Shown here: one piece after another, positions 40,785-49,287 of the stretch
Layout of the letters: each line of letters starts with the position of its first letter
Position numbering within the stretch: position 1 is the first letter of the stretch
Assembly: GCA_016124855.1 (NCBI GenBank)
Contig: WGMX01000036.1
Location: 1-54,972, forward strand
Direction: 5' to 3'
DNA length: 54,972 nucleotides
Origin: Anaerolineaceae bacterium
GTDB lineage: Bacteria; Chloroflexota; Anaerolineae; Aggregatilineales; Phototrophicaceae
Program-made: the position numbers and the translations under genes
Notes under the pieces: generated by a model
Database searches by the model: none
What the model saw: the letters and a program-made list of their open reading frames with translations, nothing else
What the model was told of the DNA's origin: nothing

Positions 40785-41540
40785 TCTATGCCCTTAAACC
40801 TACGTGTTCTGCAAATGTCCCAGCTAATAGTTCAAAATCAATTACATTCAATCTTATTCATACTTAGGTTTAAATTCACAAACCACCACATACGCCTCTC
40901 AAATCATTTTCCAACCGCTTAACAAGCTATCTCGCTCAAAACCGTTTGCGCCAACACTTCGAAACAGTTACAAAATGTTCTTCCAAAATGTAACCCGTTC
41001 CGATTTCCTGTGTCGTACAATAATCAATAGGTCGGATCGTATTGGCGCAAGGCTTTGCGCTCACAGGTAAACTTTCTACCGGCCACATGCATCTTAACAT
41101 CCAGCATATAGTCCGCAACCAGCATACTAAATGGACAAATTTCGCCGCTTTCGCTGCCGCTTGTCGTGCCGCATGTTGCGCTTGTTCAAAATCCACTTCT
41201 GCCATCGCCGCTGACGACGACACAAGCGACATTTCTCGACTAAATTGTGCTTTTGTGGGCGACATTTCCGCCACAAAACATATTTATCTTGGGCTGTTAA
41301 CTGATAATGGTAAACTCCACAGTGAATCTGAAGAATTTGAAGAAATTTGCGAATCTTCGGCACTTCACTCCCTCAATCTCGCCGTACAAACCACGAGTCG
41401 CAACTGCGTTTTTTGCAGTATTTTGGTTACTTGACACCCTATGCAAAGAAATCTAGCTTTTACTCGGTACTTATTATGTAACATCTGATCACCCTAATCA
41501 GACTCAAGTCTATCAACTGGAGCCTATACAGGAGATTCAC
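40785..41540. other. Gene-poor gap with possible decayed repeat
   Basis: About 750 bases without a convincing gene. A 130-codon frame at 41042-41434 lacks a ribosome-binding site and is rich in Cys, His and Ala without pattern. Around 41320-41360 the phrase GAATCTGAAGAATTTGAAG resembles a phrase near 330 in the first gap. GGCGACATTTCCGCC-like pieces repeat within the stretch. It may be a decayed element. Confidence 0.4.
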
Positions 41541-42323
41541 ATGATATTACCAACACTACAAAATTGGGATGCTACCCGTAAATCGCTGCATCAAGCCGCG
41601 CAGGTTGTCGGTGGAATAAAAAAGGTCAGCGTCCAACCAATGCTGAATTACGCCCATCTCGGATTGTATGTCATACATGATGGCTTGACCTCTGGTCGTC
41701 TATCGGATGGTGGTGAACTGATCTTCAACTTGGTCGAATCAAGCATCATCTACATCTGTCCGGTTGGTACAGTATCGAAGGTTGACCTTCAGGGACATTC
41801 CCAAGCCTCACTCACTGAAGCGGTTCTCAAGGCCATGTCTGATGCTGGACACCCTGCCGCCAATGTAGACCGTTCCGCACTGGCTGACCAAACCCCGTTA
41901 GCCATCGATTCTGCCACCGCCGCTGATTATCAAGAGGCCCTCTACAGTATCTACACCGCGATTACTCGATTTCGCGCGCGTATCCTCGGTACCATGTCGC
42001 CAATAATTGTTTTCCCGCATGGTTTCGATGCCTCTTTCCTCTGGTTCAAACACGGCTCCGAAGAACGCACGGATCCACACCTCAATTTTGGTTTTTCCCC
42101 TGGTAGTGCTGGTTTCCCGCGCCCATATGTCTATTCGTATGCCTCTCCGCTGCCGCAAGCTTACTTTGATGTCAAACTGCCTGAGCTTGCCCACTTTGTT
42201 CAAAACCCTTGGAAGGGCATCGCCATCGGCTATGATAAGTTGGCCGCTGAAACCAATCACGAATATTTACTCGAACAAACTTTGGTGGATATACACGCGG
42301 CAGTTGCGCCGTTGTTGGTGTAA
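41541..42323 (+). CDS. DUF5996-family protein
   Basis: Protein of 260 residues matching the DUF5996 pattern: ATRKSLHQAAQVVGGIKKV near the start, LGLYVIHDGLTSGRL, DYQEALYSIYTAITRFRARILGTMSPIIVFPHGFDASFLWF, FGFSPGSAGFPRPYVYSYASPLP, and ILEQTLVDIHA-type C-terminal helix. No biochemical function is known for this family. CAGGAG lies before the ATG. A small anchored protein follows 38 bases later on the same strand. Confidence 0.78.
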   Translation: MILPTLQNWDATRKSLHQAAQVVGGIKKVSVQPMLNYAHLGLYVIHDGLTSGRLSDGGELIFNLVESSIIYICPVGTVSKVDLQGHSQASLTEAVLKAMSDAGHPAANVDRSALADQTPLAIDSATAADYQEALYSIYTAITRFRARILGTMSPIIVFPHGFDASFLWFKHGSEERTDPHLNFGFSPGSAGFPRPYVYSYASPLPQAYFDVKLPELAHFVQNPWKGIAIGYDKLAAETNHEYLLEQTLVDIHAAVAPLLV

Positions 42324-42361
42324 AATGGAAACATAGATCATAAGTGCTGTAGAGGTGAACT

Positions 42362-42799
42362 GTGGATAATCAGACGGCAATCGGACTGCTGAGTCTCTGT
42401 GGTATCGTCGCCGTTTTAATTTTGCTCGGTTCGTTTTTGCTTATTCGTATCATGAAATCAAGCATATTTGGCGTCGCCAATATGGTGCTGCGTTCAGTTA
42501 CAGACCCAACTGAAGTCAAAACCACGACCGTACACACCCAAACGGTGCAGCGCCCGGATTTTCGTTCCGCTGCCAAATCAGTTGATTTTGACGCGGCAGT
42601 TGCCAGTCATAAAGGTGAGGTTAACCCGTCTGTTCATACCAATCCAACCACGCCATCCGACTTGAATGCCACCGCCTTTACAACCACTCACGTCACTACA
42701 CCTTCAACCAGTCCAAGTACGCAGCGCAAACGCATCCGTCGCCAGCACGTTGACGATGAAGAAGACGGCGAAATTTTTGAAGGCTTACTGGGCGACTAA
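42362..42799 (+). CDS. Single-pass membrane protein with disordered tail
   Basis: Protein of 145 residues. An N-terminal helix (LLSLCGIVAVLILLGSFLLIRIM) anchors a low-complexity, Thr/Ser/Pro/Val-rich segment ending in a basic patch (RKRIRRQHV) and an acidic tail (DDEEDGEIFEGLLGD). Starts at GTG with AGAGGTG upstream. It is probably cotranscribed with the DUF5996 gene. No known family; the acidic tail could be an interaction tip, but this is a guess. Confidence 0.6.
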   Translation: MDNQTAIGLLSLCGIVAVLILLGSFLLIRIMKSSIFGVANMVLRSVTDPTEVKTTTVHTQTVQRPDFRSAAKSVDFDAAVASHKGEVNPSVHTNPTTPSDLNATAFTTTHVTTPSTSPSTQRKRIRRQHVDDEEDGEIFEGLLGD

Positions 42800-42810
42800 T
42801 GAATTTAATT

Positions 42811-42850
42811 CCCTCCCCTGTTGCTATGGGGGAGGGCTAGGGTGGGGGTT
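42811..42850. repeat. Second intergenic repeat family, copy 2 (overlaps a CDS end)
   Basis: CCCTCCCCTGTTGCTATG followed by GGGGAGGGCTAGGGTGGGGGTT matches 39454-39492. The minus-strand gene at 42837-43439 ends inside it: its last residues, EQPPP, and its stop codon come from repeat sequence. Confidence 0.6.
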
Positions 42851-43439
42851 GTTCATCCGCCCTATACGCAGCAACCCAATCCCGCAGTACGTCCCTCAAT
42901 ACCATCCGTGTCTCTAACCGTTTTGCCTCATCGTAGACGGCACCATAAAGAATGCTGCCATCGTTTGCCGAAAGAGGAGGGCTGGCATTTCCGCTGTAGT
43001 AAATATCAAATTTTCGCTTGATGTGGTGATAGTACGATTCGGGGTTAAAAATCGCGGCGTTGTAAGTCAGCCGTTTTTCCCCGATGACCAGTCGTGTGCT
43101 GCGGGTCGTTCCCATCGCCCAAATGCCCAGTAACCGCAGCGTTCGGTAATATTGATACCCTGTAGGTTTATGCCACATCACGGTTCCAACCCACTGCTCA
43201 GGAATCGGTGAACCGACGACGTGCTGCCCGATGTTTCCACTAAAGGTTTTTGGCCCGTAAGCGCTCATATCTTGGGGCGGCCTTTTTTTGATAGCCGCCA
43301 ACAATCCGGCTGCGTTCAAACCATCCAGCGCCATCGAAAGTAAACTGTGTATCGGTGCGCTGCTTTCCTGCCTTTTACGCTGCTCGATACGTTTCATGAT
43401 CTCCACGTATCGAGCATTCGGATCGTCTTTTTCGGGCAA
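42837..43439 (-). CDS. Hypothetical protein, 200 residues
   Basis: Not recognised. The sequence starts with a charged helix (ARYVEIMKRIEQRKRQE), has a central block with ambiguous strands (WVGTVMWHKPTGYQYYRTLRLLGIWAMG), and ends with a helical part (AKRLETRMVLRDVLRDWVAAYRADE). The start may be the TTG at 43439 or an ATG 14 codons later. The C-terminal EQPPP is encoded by a dispersed repeat, so the end of the protein was probably replaced by repeat insertion. It begins four bases after the stop of the small membrane protein, implying coupling. Confidence 0.55.
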   Translation of the reverse strand: MPEKDDPNARYVEIMKRIEQRKRQESSAPIHSLLSMALDGLNAAGLLAAIKKRPPQDMSAYGPKTFSGNIGQHVVGSPIPEQWVGTVMWHKPTGYQYYRTLRLLGIWAMGTTRSTRLVIGEKRLTYNAAIFNPESYYHHIKRKFDIYYSGNASPPLSANDGSILYGAVYDEAKRLETRMVLRDVLRDWVAAYRADEQPPP

Positions 43440-43443
43440 ATAA

Positions 43444-43749
43444 TTAGTCTTTCATTACCCGTATGCGTCGGAAACCAAACACCAGCACGATAAAGCCGAT
43501 CAGTACGATAATACGATGGACAAAGTTATTCGTGGCGCCATCAAAAAGATTTAAGTATGAGGCGCCTCCTAATGTGGCAATCAGGTGGGCAAATCCCAAT
43601 ATGATCGCGCCTGACACGATCAGCGTCAGCGAACTCCCAACAATTCCCCCAATCCCCCGTACAGTCCAAACCATCCACAAGCCAGCAATTACTAGAATAA
43701 TATCCATTACCACATTCAGCGTAGAAAAATACCCCGGATCATGTATCAC
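43444..43749 (-). CDS. Small three-helix membrane protein
   Basis: Protein of 101 residues with three hydrophobic helices (VVMDIILVIAGLWMVW; SLTLIVSGAIILGFAHLIATL; RIIVLIGFIVLVFGF) and a basic C-terminus (RRIRVMKD). It starts at a GTG with AAAGG ten bases upstream. Its position 25 bases after the Ser/Thr kinase gene and four bases before the 200-residue protein suggests a three-gene operon. Function unknown. Confidence 0.6.
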   Translation of the reverse strand: MIHDPGYFSTLNVVMDIILVIAGLWMVWTVRGIGGIVGSSLTLIVSGAIILGFAHLIATLGGASYLNLFDGATNNFVHRIIVLIGFIVLVFGFRRIRVMKD

Positions 43750-43774
43750 GATGAATTAACCTTTCAATATGTAA

Positions 43775-45364
43775 TTAAAGAACATTGAATAGATCATATA
43801 TTTTTAGCTCACTGACCACCTGCAAAATGCGGGGATCAAGCTGTTTATCGACCGCCTGCATTTTAGACATAATGATCTTTTTGCCGACCAAACTGACACC
43901 GTAAGCAATGCCTTTAGACAGCAGCGCGCGGTAAATATCGGCATCGTTGCTGCGTAAGTCGATGTTGATTTTGCCATCGCTCATGCTAACCGGCCAAACA
44001 TTTCGTTGTGCCGTGTCGTTGATGATTTTATCGAGATTGGTACCCAGACGTTTGCCACCAAACTGTATCATCGCATCCCGCAAGGAAAGCATCTGCTTGA
44101 TAAAATAATTTTGCAGGTAGCTTTCATCGGTCGTATCGACTCGCCGATCCATCGTCTGGAAATCATCGGTATTAACGATCACATCTTGAATCGGTTTCAG
44201 GCTAATATCCGCGCCGACGAATGCATTCTTATCATCTTGGGTCGCGGTCGCGCTCCACATGACACTGACCGGTTTGCCAAAGGCATCTTTGATGTCGATT
44301 TGCTGTTGTTCAACACGCCCACGTTTACCGACTTGCTGGATAAATTGATCGGTAACGGTGCGGTCAAGTCCTAGTACCTCGTGCAGCGGTTTGCCTATGA
44401 TGTTCCGCGCCTCGTTGTGATGCCGTTTGAGCAGCCTTAAACATGGCTGGTCAACAAAGATGACTTGACCGAGGGTATTGGTCATCAGCAGGGCTTGGGT
44501 GGTTTCAGTGGGGTTCGTCTGTGTCGTTCGTCGAATGTCTTTATTTTCCGCCAGCGCATACCCCAACGAAGTCGCCAGCGCTCCCGGCGAGGCGTAGCGT
44601 GTTTGGGGCGATTTCGCCATCGCGCGGTCAACTACATCCTGAATATCTTCGGGCAGGTCCGGTTTCAGTTTACGAATATCGGGTACAGGTTGGTTCATAT
44701 GAGCCATCAACACGCCAAGTGGTGTCGCAGCCTCAAACGGCACATTCCCCGTCAACATCTGGAAGAGTGTGATACCCAGTGCATAAACATCGGCAGACGG
44801 CGTAAGTGCCCCCGGCTCAGCTTGTTCAGGAGCCATATAAAACGGCGTTCCTAGAATGCCCGTACCCGTTAATTGCCCCGATGATTCACTGAGTTTAGCC
44901 AACCCGAAATCCGTCAGGTAAGTATTATTTTGTTCATCTAACAGGACGTTGCCCGGTTTGAAATCGCGGTGGATAACCCCTTTGCGATGTGCATAGTCTA
45001 GAGCATCCGCCATCTGGCGTACCAACCGCAGGGTTTCATCAGGCGGAATCGCTCCTTGACTAATCAAATCCGAGAGCGTCCCACTGCTCATGTAGGCCAT
45101 AACAATGTACGGCATTCCGTCATACTCGCCGAAATCATAAACCGGCAAAATATGGGGATGCTGCAAGCTGGAAACGATTTCTACTTCACGGTAAAAACGC
45201 TCAAGGAACTTATCCTCGTGCGTCAGGGTACGCGGCAGCACCTTAATCGCCACCGAGCGTTTCATTGAAGTCTGCGTCGCTTGGTAAACGGTGGACATAC
45301 CACCTTTACCGATTTGTGCTGTCACTTGATACTGGCCCAATGTTTGCCCGACCAGATCAGTCAT
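43775..45364 (-). CDS. Cytoplasmic Ser/Thr protein kinase with PAS domain
   Basis: Protein of 529 residues. Residues about 10-270 form a Hanks kinase: G-loop IGKGGMSTVY, VAIKVLP, HRDFKPGN, DFGLAKL, and GTPFYMAPEQ. A PAS-like domain follows (about 290-390: LLMTNTLGQVIFVDQPCLRLL, then NIIGKPLHEVLG), then a C-terminal helical domain without recognised family (LQNYFIKQMLSLRDAMIQFGGKRLG). There is no membrane segment, unlike the TIR kinase in this window. The PAS suggests sensing of an internal cue such as redox state or a ligand. Linked to two small genes downstream. Confidence 0.88.
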   Translation of the reverse strand: MTDLVGQTLGQYQVTAQIGKGGMSTVYQATQTSMKRSVAIKVLPRTLTHEDKFLERFYREVEIVSSLQHPHILPVYDFGEYDGMPYIVMAYMSSGTLSDLISQGAIPPDETLRLVRQMADALDYAHRKGVIHRDFKPGNVLLDEQNNTYLTDFGLAKLSESSGQLTGTGILGTPFYMAPEQAEPGALTPSADVYALGITLFQMLTGNVPFEAATPLGVLMAHMNQPVPDIRKLKPDLPEDIQDVVDRAMAKSPQTRYASPGALATSLGYALAENKDIRRTTQTNPTETTQALLMTNTLGQVIFVDQPCLRLLKRHHNEARNIIGKPLHEVLGLDRTVTDQFIQQVGKRGRVEQQQIDIKDAFGKPVSVMWSATATQDDKNAFVGADISLKPIQDVIVNTDDFQTMDRRVDTTDESYLQNYFIKQMLSLRDAMIQFGGKRLGTNLDKIINDTAQRNVWPVSMSDGKINIDLRSNDADIYRALLSKGIAYGVSLVGKKIIMSKMQAVDKQLDPRILQVVSELKIYDLFNVL

Positions 45365-45447
45365 AGTTCTTTCGTCCCAATTTTAAAGAAGTTTGTTGAT
45401 ACCAGTATAGCACTTGCCCTATAGTCCACAAGCGATCCAATGGAAAG

Positions 45448-46635
45448 TTATTTCGATACGGGTAATTGCCCTAGCAGTACCAAAACATAATTCCCATAAG
45501 TCTCATTATTTCGGCTGCCTATCTCTAACGTCATAATATCGCTGTTTCCCGGCGCAAGAACTAAGCCAGCATCTGAACGACCACCAACAATCGTCAGTCC
45601 TTCACTCTCATGCAGGCTGACTCCGGCTTTGCTGAATGTTGGCACAGTTTTGCAATCACCGCGTCCTGCATCATCACATTCCATATTTCCACTTGCCCAT
45701 TTTATGTATGGGTCTATTCGACTGTTTTCCCCCGCGGCCATATACACCGTCAATGGGGTAAATTTCGCCAGCGGCCCCATGCGGATATCATATAAATCGG
45801 TCTTTTGAGGGCTGTCGATAGTGAATCCATCAATGACCGCGAAGTAGCGTCCTGCTGCACCATTCTTGCTGGCTATTGTCACGGTGACCGTTCCAGCATT
45901 CTCCGCACCCGTGAAAATGAGTTGCGAATTGCTGGCTAAATTTTCTTTGGTGATCGTCCGGGTATCTTCTCCCGGAACAGTAAAAGTATCATTCAGTGTT
46001 GAATTGGCGTCTGTATTACACTGGTCGAATGGTTTTTGCCCCGGTATGTCAAACTGCAAACGGATGACTGGCACGAAACCGTCCATCCCATAAACCGTTA
46101 TCCGGTATTTCAGGTTTGGTCGCGGCTCTTCCCCAAAGCGTAATGAAACGGCAGTTGTCGCCTCAAAATCATGGCAGGGGAATGTGACAGGTTCATATTG
46201 GTCAGAATTGGTATTCTGGTTTGGTGGATTGGCTTTCCGTACCCGTAAGGCATAATGGCCTGTGGTTGTCCCGCTTTGATTTCCGACGCGTGTAGCCACA
46301 ATCGTATACTGCCCATCTTTCGGGATTGTGTAATCCATTGACACGGATTGGTTAGGCTCGCCATCTGCGCTGCGCGCAACCAGACTGCCTGACGAATCGA
46401 TGATGCCGATCAGTGGGGCAAGACCATCTGAACCACCCATATCGACCACCATCACATCGCCCTCAAGTGCTTGGATATGCCACCAATCATAGAACGCGCC
46501 GTTGGTGATAGTATCTTGCACCACATCGCCGTATGAGATGTCAGTAACGGTAACCGTGTCTTGGTTATCTTGGGCTGCTGCGGGAAGTACGGTTAACAGG
46601 ACGAAGAGGAACAGACCGATTTTTTTGATCAACAT
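45448..46635 (-). CDS. Secreted protein with pre-peptidase-like beta domains
   Basis: Protein of about 395 residues. The start at 46635 is chosen because GAGGG lies five bases before it and it leads directly into a signal peptide (LIKKIGLFLFVLLTVLPAAAQ). The mature part has a bacterial pre-peptidase C-terminal-like fold: VVQDTITNGAFYDWWHIQALEGDVMVVDM, then YTIVATRVGNQSGTTTGHYALRV, repeated later as TVTIASKNGAAGRYFAVIDG. Such domains are found in secreted or surface proteins. No protease catalytic motif is visible. Likely surface or extracellular. Confidence 0.75.
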   Translation of the reverse strand: MLIKKIGLFLFVLLTVLPAAAQDNQDTVTVTDISYGDVVQDTITNGAFYDWWHIQALEGDVMVVDMGGSDGLAPLIGIIDSSGSLVARSADGEPNQSVSMDYTIPKDGQYTIVATRVGNQSGTTTGHYALRVRKANPPNQNTNSDQYEPVTFPCHDFEATTAVSLRFGEEPRPNLKYRITVYGMDGFVPVIRLQFDIPGQKPFDQCNTDANSTLNDTFTVPGEDTRTITKENLASNSQLIFTGAENAGTVTVTIASKNGAAGRYFAVIDGFTIDSPQKTDLYDIRMGPLAKFTPLTVYMAAGENSRIDPYIKWASGNMECDDAGRGDCKTVPTFSKAGVSLHESEGLTIVGGRSDAGLVLAPGNSDIMTLEIGSRNNETYGNYVLVLLGQLPVSK

Positions 46636-46711
46636 ACGTACCCTCATTTGCTCGCGCATGGAGTAATTGTACGCCTGTTTACTGTGAATTGAATAAATGC
46701 CCTATAAATGC

Positions 46712-46741
46712 GTAAGGGCGAGTCACATGACTCGCCCTTAC
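46712..46741. repeat. Long perfect palindrome (GTAAGG repeat variant)
   Basis: Arms GTAAGGGCGAGTCA (46712-46725) and TGACTCGCCCTTAC (46728-46741), 14 bp, with a two-base loop. It lies 36 bases after the rplL stop codon and could act as a terminator or 3' stabiliser for rplJL, though no T-run follows. Confidence 0.75.
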
Positions 46742-46776
46742 AACCCCCAATATTCCCCGAATACCAAACAGGGAAA

Positions 46777-47169
46777 TTACTTAACTTCGACGACCGCGCC
46801 TTCGGCTTCCAGCTTGGCCTTGGCATCGTTGGCAGCATCCTTGCTGACACCTTCGACCACATTCTGGGGTGCACCTTCGACCAAGTCCTTGGCTTCTTTC
46901 AAGCCGAGGCTGGTGAGGGTACGTACAACCTTAATAACGTTGATCTTCTTCGGGCCGCCGTCCTTCAGGACAACGGTGAATTCTGTCTGCTCTTCAGTCG
47001 GTTCGGCGGCAGCAGCCGGGGCACCTGCGCCAGCGGCAGCAGCCATCATAACGGGAGCAGCAGCGGCGGCTGTAACGCCCCACTTTTCTTCCAGAAGCTT
47101 CTTGAGTTCAGCAGCTTCCAATACGGTCAATGCGCTCAGATCATCGACAATTTTGTTCAGGTCGGCCAT
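46777..47169 (-). CDS. rplL: 50S ribosomal protein L7/L12
   Basis: Stalk protein bL12, 130 residues. It shows the N-terminal dimerisation helix (DDLSALTVLEAAELKKLLEEKWGV), the Ala-rich hinge (VMMAAAAGAGAPAAAAEP), and the globular domain (TEFTVVLKDGGPKKINVIKVVR; GLKEAKDLVEGAP). It recruits translation factors. GAGG precedes the ATG. It follows rplJ in the conserved order, but neither rplK/rplA nor rpoB is nearby, so the classic cluster has been split. Confidence 0.97.
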   Translation of the reverse strand: MADLNKIVDDLSALTVLEAAELKKLLEEKWGVTAAAAAPVMMAAAAGAGAPAAAAEPTEEQTEFTVVLKDGGPKKINVIKVVRTLTSLGLKEAKDLVEGAPQNVVEGVSKDAANDAKAKLEAEGAVVEVK

Positions 47170-47258
47170 TTTATATCCTCTTGATTCGTTCGCTTTATAC
47201 GTTATTCATGTGCTGGACGATTAGCATTCATCGGCTAACCGCAAAATTTTTATTGCTA

Positions 47259-47789
47259 CTATGCCGCCTCGTTTTTCGAGACATAGGCTTGTAACACCTG
47301 TGGTACTGCGGCCACCGCGCTGTTGATGACACCAGCCAGTCCTGAAGCAGGTTGGCTGATAAGACCAATCAATTGTGCGCGTAGTTCATCCAGTGACGGC
47401 AGGCTGCTCACAGCGTCGACTTGCTGGCTGGTCAAAATTTGACCGGTCATCACGCCGCCCTTGATGCTAAACTGTCCTTCATAATCCTTGATGAAGCCCA
47501 GCGAAACCTTTGCTACAGCCGGAAAATTGGCTGCACCGAAGATAACACCCGTGGGGCCAGCCAGCATATCATCTGGAATAGGCCAACCAGCTTCCTTCAA
47601 AGCGATTTTGAACAACGTATTCTTGACGATGACGTATGCACCATCGACTTCACGAAGTTTATCGCGCATAGCGTTTACTTGCTTGACCGAAATGCCCTTA
47701 TAGTCTGCCAGCACAAAACCGGTTGCCTGACCGAGCAGTTCGCCGTAAACACCCACGAGTTCTTCTTTACGATCTTTTGAGATTGCCAA
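47259..47789 (-). CDS. rplJ: 50S ribosomal protein L10
   Basis: Stalk base protein uL10, 176 residues, which anchors L7/L12 dimers. It shows ATGFVLADYKGISVKQVNAMRDKLRE, VKNTLFKIALKEAG, GPTGVIFG and the C-terminal L12-binding helix. The start is a TTG with AGGAGG upstream. A leader of about 150 bases precedes it, with a recognisable L10-type box and an attenuator hairpin. Confidence 0.96.
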   Translation of the reverse strand: MAISKDRKEELVGVYGELLGQATGFVLADYKGISVKQVNAMRDKLREVDGAYVIVKNTLFKIALKEAGWPIPDDMLAGPTGVIFGAANFPAVAKVSLGFIKDYEGQFSIKGGVMTGQILTSQQVDAVSSLPSLDELRAQLIGLISQPASGLAGVINSAVAAVPQVLQAYVSKNEAA

Positions 47790-47945
47790 GTGGATTTTCC
47801 TCCTTTCCTTTAAAGATAGGCGCTAAGTTGAGTTTTTGACGCTCGTTGATTAGTGCCTGACAACAAAAAAGCGGCTCCGCACAAAGCGAGGCCGCCATCT
47901 TTAACAAATGGAAACGGTTTCCCTCACCTCGGCAGGATATTAAGC
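47790..47945 (-). promoter_or_regulatory. Putative L10 leader (ribosomal-protein autoregulation)
   Basis: On the minus strand the rplJ leader contains ATCCTGCCGAGGTGAGG near its 5' end, the characteristic 'CTGCCGAGG' box of L10 leaders. It is followed by a GC-rich hairpin with six U residues (47865-47895). L10(L12)4 binding to such leaders represses the operon in other bacteria. The family match is by eye only. Confidence 0.65.
47865..47895 (-). terminator. Attenuator-type hairpin before rplJ
   Basis: Ten-bp stem, GCGGCCTCGC / GCGGAGCCGC with one mismatch and one wobble, loop TTTGT, followed by TTTTTT, all before the rplJ start. It has the form of an intrinsic terminator inside the leader. 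Confidence 0.72.
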
Positions 47946-48111
47946 ACAAGCACCTGCTGTCTGCGGCAAAGCAACTCAGTTGTTGATGAAAAGGATTATA
48001 GGGGATCGCGTAATAACTGACAAGGGTAGGAGTTTCGGGGAAATATCTTCACTCTAGTAAAACTTGGCGGCTAACCTGTTTCCGTCAGCCGCCGCTAAAT
48101 TGTGATTCATG

Positions 48112-49002
48112 TTATACCGCCAGAGCTACCAATTCTTCCGGTACAGGTAGGCGGTGTTTACCGAGGAACGAGGCCAATGCAGGAGTTAAATCACTAACAA
48201 GCCCGTTATACGAACGTTCCAATTCACATAGATGCTCAACCAGCCACAAGTACATGTCGGCCTCAGTTCGACCCTTCATATACTTCAACATGTTGTGCTT
48301 GCGAATCAGCACGACTGCCGGCAAGTAAACATTTTCGTACCAGTGTGCCGCCGCCTCTTGAATACTCACTGGGCATTCTTGGCATTCGTTCAAAACCGCG
48401 CCGTGTACATTAATATGTCCGATAAAGTCACTGTAACGGCTTTGCTCGGTCAGCATCAGGTTTTCGTGCTGGTAGACATAACGCAATCCGGTTTCATCCA
48501 GAAACGTCATGTAAGCTTCAGCCGCATCCATCTTTTTGGTGACGACCGTTTTGTTGAGGCAAAATGGCACATCAATTTCGGTGACATAGGCCTCAATTGA
48601 CTTCTGCCCCATAGCCAGCGCCACCGATACCCGATGATTACCATCGCGCACGAAATACACCTCGCCTACTTGGTAAACTTCAATAGGCGGCAAACCCATA
48701 TTACCCTCGGCCTCGGCATAAATCCGCGTCCAACGGTCTTTATTGATGACACTCTTGGGTAAGAATGTACCCGTGAAGTCGGTATACCGGCCTACACTCC
48801 CGACAATCGATTCGAGTGGTATATCCTGTAAACCACGATACAGTTCTTCACGCAGCCTCAGCCGCGTACGCACATCTTCAAAACTCAACAACTGCGCGGG
48901 CTTGCCTCGCAGATGCCCGATAATTTCTTGCCAGAAAGCACGGGTAGTGGCGTGTTCAAACTCCACTGCTCCCTGCACCATATCCATCTCTCTATTCATC
49001 AT
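48112..49002 (-). CDS. ParB/Srx-like fold protein
   Basis: Protein of 296 residues. The central motif IEVYQVGEVYFVRDGNHRVSVALAMGQKSIEAYV matches the ParB/sulfiredoxin-like fold, where 'DGNHR' corresponds to the nucleotide-binding G-x-H/R motif. The N-terminal and C-terminal helical parts do not match known families. It could be an ATP- or CTP-binding regulator; no ParB helix-turn-helix is evident, so a chromosome-segregation role is unlikely. GGAG lies six bases before the ATG at 49002; earlier in-frame starts are rejected. It stands alone. Confidence 0.7.
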   Translation of the reverse strand: MMNREMDMVQGAVEFEHATTRAFWQEIIGHLRGKPAQLLSFEDVRTRLRLREELYRGLQDIPLESIVGSVGRYTDFTGTFLPKSVINKDRWTRIYAEAEGNMGLPPIEVYQVGEVYFVRDGNHRVSVALAMGQKSIEAYVTEIDVPFCLNKTVVTKKMDAAEAYMTFLDETGLRYVYQHENLMLTEQSRYSDFIGHINVHGAVLNECQECPVSIQEAAAHWYENVYLPAVVLIRKHNMLKYMKGRTEADMYLWLVEHLCELERSYNGLVSDLTPALASFLGKHRLPVPEELVALAV

Positions 49003-49287
49003 TAACGTCTCCGAACTACATGGCAACACGCAACAGGTAAGACAATTCTCAAGAGCAACAATTCTAAGCGTGTAATTTTATGTAAAAGTGTGTGTGGCAG
49101 TTCGGTTGTTCAACGAGTCTGGATATATTTTTCCTTTGTTCAATTCATAATACCATTAAACCAATAAACCTCTGTAAAGACCATGTTAAGTCTCCACAGA
49201 GAAATTGGCTCAATATCTGTGAATTATACCACAAGGGCTCAAAAACCTTAATTCTTAGGGAGAATTGGGTCGTCTCCGACCCCTTTA

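Noticed and set aside
41042..41434. 130-codon plus-strand ORF
   Set aside because: No start signal, random-looking composition, and located in a gap that resembles decayed repeat sequence.
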